Assembly (NCBI RefSeq): GCF_900116405.1
Contig: NZ_FPAQ01000003.1
Location: forward strand, 124,001-188,000
DNA: 64,000 nt
Reading direction: 5' to 3'
DNA from: Halomonas saccharevitans
GTDB lineage: Bacteria > Pseudomonadota > Gammaproteobacteria > Pseudomonadales > Halomonadaceae
The position numbers were made by a program, and so were the translations under genes. The notes under the pieces were generated by a model that was not told the DNA's origin, searched no databases, and was given only the letters and a program-made list of their open reading frames with translations. Shown in pieces: positions 63,953-64,000 of the stretch; positions within the stretch are counted from its first letter, which is position 1, and every line of letters starts with the position of its first letter.

Positions 63953-64000
63953 TCCTCGCAGCCCCGTCGACGGCTAGGCCCTGGCTCACCAAGGCGTCGG

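Noticed and set aside
63729-63992. Open frame overlapping the metallophosphoesterase start
   Set aside because: Its translation crosses the 54-bp repeat element and the real gene's start region in another frame.

Overview
The window is a stretch of G+C-rich chromosome, roughly two thirds G+C by eye, densely packed with housekeeping and metabolic genes. I see no rRNA, tRNA, phage, transposase or CRISPR. Gene content (ABC uptake of basic amino acids, TAXI-type TRAP transporter, gamma-butyrobetaine dioxygenase, sodium symporters, YeiH, KatG, TtrBCA) and protein style point to a moderately halophilic gammaproteobacterium, most likely Halomonas or a close relative (Halomonadaceae). This is inferred from recognised protein families, not from a marker gene.

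Layout. 1-10 kb: end of a YbiI-like zinc-finger gene, a GNAT-nitrilase fusion, mtfA, threonine aldolase, a LysR regulator divergent from a gamma-butyrobetaine dioxygenase, a TVP38 membrane protein, a glycosyltransferase, D-malate/tartrate dehydrogenase and a methyltransferase. 10-16.5 kb: lipocalin, a DUF1338 protein overlapping astE, then a four-gene polar amino-acid ABC transporter preceded by a striking 17-bp tandem repeat array. 16.5-23 kb: glutamine amidotransferase, a YeiE-like/YeiH pair, a cation/proton antiporter, purEK and an extremely acidic repetitive lipoprotein. 23-28 kb: a TAXI TRAP system (binding protein, DUF1850 protein, fused permease) and lhgO. 29-34 kb: ttrBCA tetrathionate reductase behind a perfect FNR/ANR box.

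34-40 kb holds the most interesting locus: egtD, a flavoprotein-SelD fusion, a TIGR04348-type glycosyltransferase and an EgtB/SenA-type enzyme. Together they look like a complete selenoneine (selenium analogue of ergothioneine) pathway: EgtD makes hercynine, the SelD fusion (SenC role) makes selenophosphate, SenB makes a selenosugar and SenA joins selenium to hercynine. The N-terminal oxidoreductase on the SelD protein has no assigned role.

40-50 kb: ilvD, an unrecognised lipoprotein and a sodium symporter, the last controlled by a TPP riboswitch, then an AhpD-like protein, mmsA and its divergent LysR. 50-64 kb: katG, selO, a LysR/EamA exporter pair, a sodium symporter with a 42-residue partner protein, ogt, a DUF2252 protein and a GCS2 ligase plus aspartoacylase-like pair of unknown purpose, and a metallophosphoesterase.

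Non-coding structure is unusually rich. Three unrelated short tandem-repeat arrays sit just upstream of genes. Two inverted copies of a 54-bp palindromic element lie 26 kb apart and differ in compensating stem positions. Several good LysR-type palindromes are present, and most convergent gene pairs are closed by strong hairpin terminators.
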